From NCBI RefSeq assembly GCF_011397635.1, contig NC_064760.1, forward strand, positions 32,817,856-32,881,855: a stretch of DNA of 64,000 nt, read 5' to 3'. Position 1 is the first letter of the stretch; each line of letters opens with the position of its first letter. The DNA comes from Epinephelus fuscoguttatus. Taxonomy: Eukaryota > Chordata > Actinopteri > Perciformes > Serranidae. Shown here piece by piece: positions 59,173-64,000 of this stretch. The position numbers and the translations under genes were made by a program. Below the pieces are notes generated by a model. It searched no databases. It was given only the letters and a program-made list of their open reading frames with translations, and had not been told where the DNA came from.

Positions 59173-59303
59173 GACAATTCATAAACACACCAACATATTC
59201 TCAGAATACTTCAGTTGAACTTGAACTTTTCATCCAATGCTACATCATTTGAGTAAAAAGTTCACGTTCAACTAAAGTATACTGAGAATATGTTGTGAAT
59301 TGT
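59173..59303. repeat. 40-nt inverted repeat (hairpin-forming)
   Basis: Arms 59191-59230 and 59256-59295 are complementary at about 36 of 40 positions with a 25-nt loop. The flanking ACAATTCA/TGAATTGT adds to the stem after a bulge. The nearby AACACTTTATTTTGATAG is a common fish repeat start, so this is probably part of a mobile element. Confidence 0.75.
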
Positions 59304-60234
59304 GGCATGTCATTTATAGATAGTCATCAACTAATAAGCTGTTTTAGTCTACAAACTATCTCAATAAGTGTCGCCCTTTTTGGAGTGTTGGTATTCCTTA
59401 ACAGGAATGCATATGCCGTATGTGTTGGCAACAGCAGAGGCCTGTGTGCCTGATACACTTCTGTCATTAATTACTACTGCTCTGGTATGTCGACCCCTGT
59501 AAGTATTGGAACTTTGGCTTTGAAATTTTTACTTTAAATGAGTGCGTTTGGGTGCCACTATATATATTTTTTTCATTTAATTTGGGGATTTCTTATGGAA
59601 TATTTTATTAGAAATATATTAAATGTAACACGCCCAAGTGATAAAATACTGGTAAATTTAAAATATGCCACCCATAGATGACATCCATTGTTAGTAACGG
59701 TATGATCTATATTCCAAAATTTGATAAATCTTTTTGAAAAGAAAATATTTACCCTCACATATTGCATATTGCGCACATATTAAATACATGTTTCTGTTAT
59801 TATTTTTTTCCGTTATTTTAGTTGTTTTATGTATTTTTTTTTTTCTTGTATTATAAGTAGCGTGAAAATGTTTCGTTGTATGTTTTGCCTGTCCATTTAA
59901 AGACTCACTTACAACAACAGTAACGTAGAATAAGCTTTAAGACAGTGGTTTTCTACCTGGATGTCCAGACTTCAACAGTGTCCCAAGATTACTAACAGGA
60001 TATGAAAGAAGAAAAAGACCAAAAACAACTGAAATACTCTCATCTTTGCTTTTTTCTTTTGAATTACTGGACATTGTTAAGTGTTTTCAGGCTTAACGAT
60101 TATTCAGAAAAAAAAATGTTTTTTTTTTTCGTTTAAGTCATCACAACTGGTAGACATGCAGTATTCAGTTGATTATGAGGATCACAAGTAAACATTCCTT
60201 TGTTTTGAGGAATCACACTGCCAAAAGGCTGGGA

Positions 60235-60750
60235 CACATTGCTTTACTGGGGAACTGTGCCCGTTTTCAAAATTGATACAAGTTATTCCTGGTCTTAGAC
60301 AGTCCAAAAAGTATAGTTAACATGGGCAACTCAGCCCCAAATAAAAAATTTTGGTGATAAACAAATTTGTGATGTCACAGGGTCTAAAGACAGGAGCTGC
60401 TCCATTATCAATGAATGGTGAAAGATGGTGACACTGAGAGCAGCCAGGGGAGTGTTCTGACTATAATGGGTACATTTTCTGTTTCAGAGCTGAGAACACT
60501 ACAATAGAATAAAGCTCATTTGGGTATAAGAAAAAGAAAACAAATACTCGTGGGTCCACAAAATCAGTCTCCCATTCATTGTCTATGGAGCTTTGGACTT
60601 TGTACCCAATGACATCACAGTTTGAGACGTTCTTCTCTGGTTTGTGCCTTTGAGAGAGAGTAGCACATGTTCACAATAACTGATTGAACTTCCCTCAGCC
60701 ATGGAAATGACATATTTGAATTCTTAATTTAGATGGTGCTCCCCTTTAAG
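60235..60750. repeat. Probable dispersed repeat
   Basis: GGGGAACTGTGCCCGTTTTC at the left and GGTGCTCCCCTTTAAG at the right look like ends of a teleost non-autonomous element. The interior (GATGTCACAGGGTC, CCCATTCATTGTCTATGGAGC) is of the kind seen in many fish introns. No coding. Confidence 0.45.
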
Positions 60751-62089
60751 ACTTCCATAAATGCAACAGAACAACCAGTAGTTTATTAAGACAAGGATCT
60801 GCCCTACAGTTACCTGAGCAGAGACGAGTTGTGAAAATACATGATGACCTTACAATTATCTGACTGTGAAAGTGAGAAAATTTAGGAGTGATGCAGAGTT
60901 GATTTTATAAACTCAAACCAACAGATGAGACAGAAAGTCCAAAAGTCATACAGCCACGCGGCCGACTAGCAGCCGATATTCATTACTCTCATGTACGAGT
61001 CCTCTCATGTGGGCTGCTGTCTGTGTTCTCTGACTGTACGGCATCTAGACTGCAGCCCTCCGCTCTCCCCCCTCTCCAATTAAAGATAAATGTGCTGTCG
61101 AATGTCCTCTCTTTGACCTCCCACATGCCAGTTTTACTGCAAACACTATATCAGTGCCTCACAAACTTTTTTTTCTGCTTTCTCAGTAAATTTCTGCCAC
61201 CCTGCTTTAAAGTTACTCCTCTCTAATCCTAATGTGTTTTATTCACTTTATTGACCTTCAGAGATATTCTTTTAAAAAGCTTGGGGGAAAAATAACACTA
61301 TTAATAAAAGCTTTGGAAAACAATTTATTTAGAAGAATTTGGTAACCACTTATTTTTTCTTTTTTTTTTTTTACACTTTTGACTTCTTAACTTCCAACCA
61401 AAGTCTTTGAAACAGGATACAGAATAAATTCAAAGAGAACAGAAGGTTTGAGATGAGATGCAATTATGAAAAAGGTGTGAGTCAGCCGCTCCCATTATCC
61501 CCTGCCAGTAAACAACCCGCTCATCCTCCAAACTGCTGCTACACAAGTCAGTACTCCTGCTTCTCTATTGTTGCTGTCCTGTCTGATGATCAGTCTGCTC
61601 TCACTCAGGATCTGATTCACAGCGTCAATTATCTGCTGGTGCAAAGGCGAGTCATCCAACCTCAAGCATTTTGGAGAAAATAATTACCTGAAGTTCTTCA
61701 TTTAATACCTCTGAAATGTGCTTTCATCTTGCACCTGTTATATTTTTTTCCTCACTGTCCTTTACACATTTTCCCAAGTCAATCATTTTTCACTGGTAAC
61801 TTATTTATGTGGAGGCATCAGTTACTCTTTAAAGACATATTTGGAAGGTGCTGGTGAGGGTTTTAAGGACTCCACACTGGAGCAGTATGAGGTGGAAGAG
61901 GCTCAAGGATACTGCAGTGTTGCCCTGGACCTCGGCTCGCTTTGCTCGTTTGCTCGGCTGCTCGCTCTGACTTCCATCCAGGGGCATTTTTTTTTCTCTC
62001 CCCCCCAGAAATCAGGGATTATTTCGAACTAAAATAGATGGATGGAATCAATCATCCATGGTTTTACTTTTCTCTTCTTTCTACATAAC

Positions 62090-62720
62090 CGCCCCCTTTC
62101 ACCTCCACCCTCACACCCTTTTTCCTCCCTCCCTCTCCCTCTCCCTCTCTCTCTCTCTCTGTCTCCCCCACCCCCCTCTCAGGGCTGCAGACTGAGGAGA
62201 TGCATAAATTCAGATGCATTAGTATTCCAGTCAGGCTCTCCATTTCAAGGCAAGGCCTAGCACCCCTTCCGCCTCTCCTCTTCTCCTCTCTCCCTCCTTC
62301 ACTCTCCCTCTCTCCAGCTCTATTTTTGAATCATTTAAGCAGCGCTGCATCTATGGGCCTACTTATTTCCAAACCATCCCTAAATTATTTTTAGGCATTA
62401 TGATTTTTTTAAGAAATATAGCTCTATTTTGCCCTTGCATGGCCAATTATACGCAGCTGTAGTCTTTGAAATGAGATTCATCTGCTTCTGATTGTGTGTG
62501 TCTGAGTGTGTGTATGTGTTTGGTGTGTGTGTGTGTGTGTGTGTGTGTGTCATTGTGTTTTGCTGTCAGGCCCAGTGGCCCAGGCGATAAATCACGCATG
62601 TCTGATTGAGGAGGGCAGAGGGCCCGGACAATAACATTTCAGAGGAACTGCTGGAGAAAGCGACTCAGTTTGCTGTGATCCGTAGAGCCTGCAGACCTGC
62701 AGCCAAGGTCCTGTTGGAAC
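62090..62720. promoter_or_regulatory. CT-rich tract followed by candidate conserved non-coding block
   Basis: A CT/CCT tract (62100-62180) precedes non-repetitive sequence with paired octamer-like sites (ATGCATAAATTCAGATGCATTAG, 62200-62222), TTAAGAAATATAGC, CCAATTATACGCAGC and a GC-balanced block (GGCCCAGTGGCCCAGGCGATAAATCACGC). Looks like enhancer-type sequence rather than transposon or exon. Confidence 0.35.
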
Positions 62721-62981
62721 CACTGGATATTTTACAGCTGTTAGTGACATGAGGAACTCGGAAAAAGTTGACCTTTGACTTGACATTGAAGCTATAAGTG
62801 AAGGTTATGCTGATTAAGCAGTGTATAAATACATGAATGGAGCATAATGTTGTCTTCAGGATAATTATAATTAGTCAGAATTTAAAATTGAACCCAACTG
62901 CAAATTGTGTGAAAATTAAAGAAAGAATTTTGATCAAAAATAAATGTAATTTACTTCATTTTATATTTAATTATTGCTTCC

Positions 62982-63024
<43 letters not shown>

Positions 63025-63037
63025 TAATAATAATAAT
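62982..63037. repeat. (AAT)n microsatellite
   Basis: About 18 AAT units with one GAT interruption. Translates to a poly-Asn artefact. Confidence 0.95.
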
Positions 63038-64000
63038 GTATGATTTTAAGCCTACTTCTAAATATTCAGTATTCATTCATCAGAAGTTAAATTCTATTTT
63101 GGACAGTGAACAGTTGTAGCAAGAAATTGTTTATTACAACATACATAGTTTATTTCAAAACATAATACAAGCTTTATACTGAAAATAAATAATTACTTGA
63201 GCTGTCATCGAAATTTGGAATAAAACCGCCGAAACAGTTCAATCTTACTGAAAATATTGTGTGTTTTTTTTACATTGCTAATTAAGTGCATGAATAACTA
63301 AGAGCATTTGTTTAAATTAATGACTTCAAAAGGGTAATATATAAAACTGTACAATATTCGAAAAAATACTTAAGAAATAAACCAATAACAGGAGTATTTA
63401 AGATTATAAAATTTTGATACTGAACGTACAATAAAATTATAGGCAGGTGTATAGCGTCGTCAACCCCTCTTTCTATTCTCGGCTCTGCTTTTCCAGAGTC
63501 CACACAGTTTATATGGTCGAAGATGATTGAAATCAAATAAATGAATTTATAAATAGCTGTAACTGTGTGTGGCGTCATAAGCTACAGGCCATGAGGGAGG
63601 GATTTAATAAAAACAAAACCCCTCCAAGTGCTATTATATTGGTACCTCTACAACTGGAATGAGGGCCTATATTTGCATATGCAAAAATAATTACAGATCT
63701 GCTACGAGTATGTTACAAAATAATGAGTGTAACTATGGTGAGAACTAAAGCATCGTATAAGCCCGAGGGAAGCATGAGGTGGACTGTGAAACGGCCTCTG
63801 GTGCTGCAACAAATCAATTAAGAAAAGTGATATTATTATTATTTGTTTCACTCCGCTGATCAAACAACACAAGTGTGCTAGGAAAGCCCAAACAAATAAA
63901 AACAAAACATCAGTCCCATCCTATCATTATTATCGAGCTGATGAGAAATGGTGACACAAACCAAAGGCGCTGGCAGGTTATTAGGCACATTTTGTATTTA
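63038..64000. other. AT-rich intergenic sequence, nothing recognised
   Basis: No exon-like frame with a known protein, and no clear repeat ends. Open frames on the minus strand are short and hydrophobic by composition. Confidence 0.5.

Overview
The window is nuclear DNA from a bony fish, most likely a percomorph teleost. This rests on compact intron-split genes with GT/AG junctions, many CA/GT microsatellites, and fish-type mobile elements: a Rex3/RTE-like LINE tail ending in a GATG-type repeat, hAT/BED fragments, inverted-repeat MITEs and a degenerate tRNA-SINE. There are no bacterial-style operons. Nearly all long open frames outside the exons below are microsatellite or transposon translations or chance frames.

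Three protein genes can be read at exon level. (1) A CNK scaffold gene (cnksr2-like) on the minus strand: only its first two coding exons are inside (19330-19393 and 4663-4826), separated by a 14.5 kb intron. They encode a SAM domain, and the gene continues beyond position 1. (2) hdx (highly divergent homeobox) on the plus strand: a 5' exon ends at 22487 and nine further exons lie between 24397 and 29794, giving about 771 residues with two atypical homeodomains. (3) rps6ka6 (RSK4) on the plus strand: 22 coding exons from 31713 to 51818, giving 727 residues with both kinase domains, all regulatory phosphosites and the ERK-docking tail.

Layout: 1-19393 is cnksr2-like intron 2, exon 2, intron 1 and exon 1; 19394-22487 is the divergent intergenic/promoter region; 22488-30050 is hdx; 30050-31712 is a short intergenic stretch with a degenerate minisatellite and the rps6ka6 promoter; 31713 to about 52960 is rps6ka6; about 52960-64000 has no gene I can support but holds transposon remnants and several homeobox-site-rich blocks.

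The hdx-rps6ka6 pair in the same orientation matches human Xq21.1, where the next landmark beyond RPS6KA6 is POU3F4, so the right flank may hold long-range enhancers. The cnksr neighbour is notable because in mammals CNKSR genes lie near RPS6KA1, RPS6KA2 and RPS6KA3 but not near RPS6KA6. CNK proteins scaffold Raf-MEK-ERK signalling and RSKs are activated by ERK, so the two flanking genes act in one pathway.
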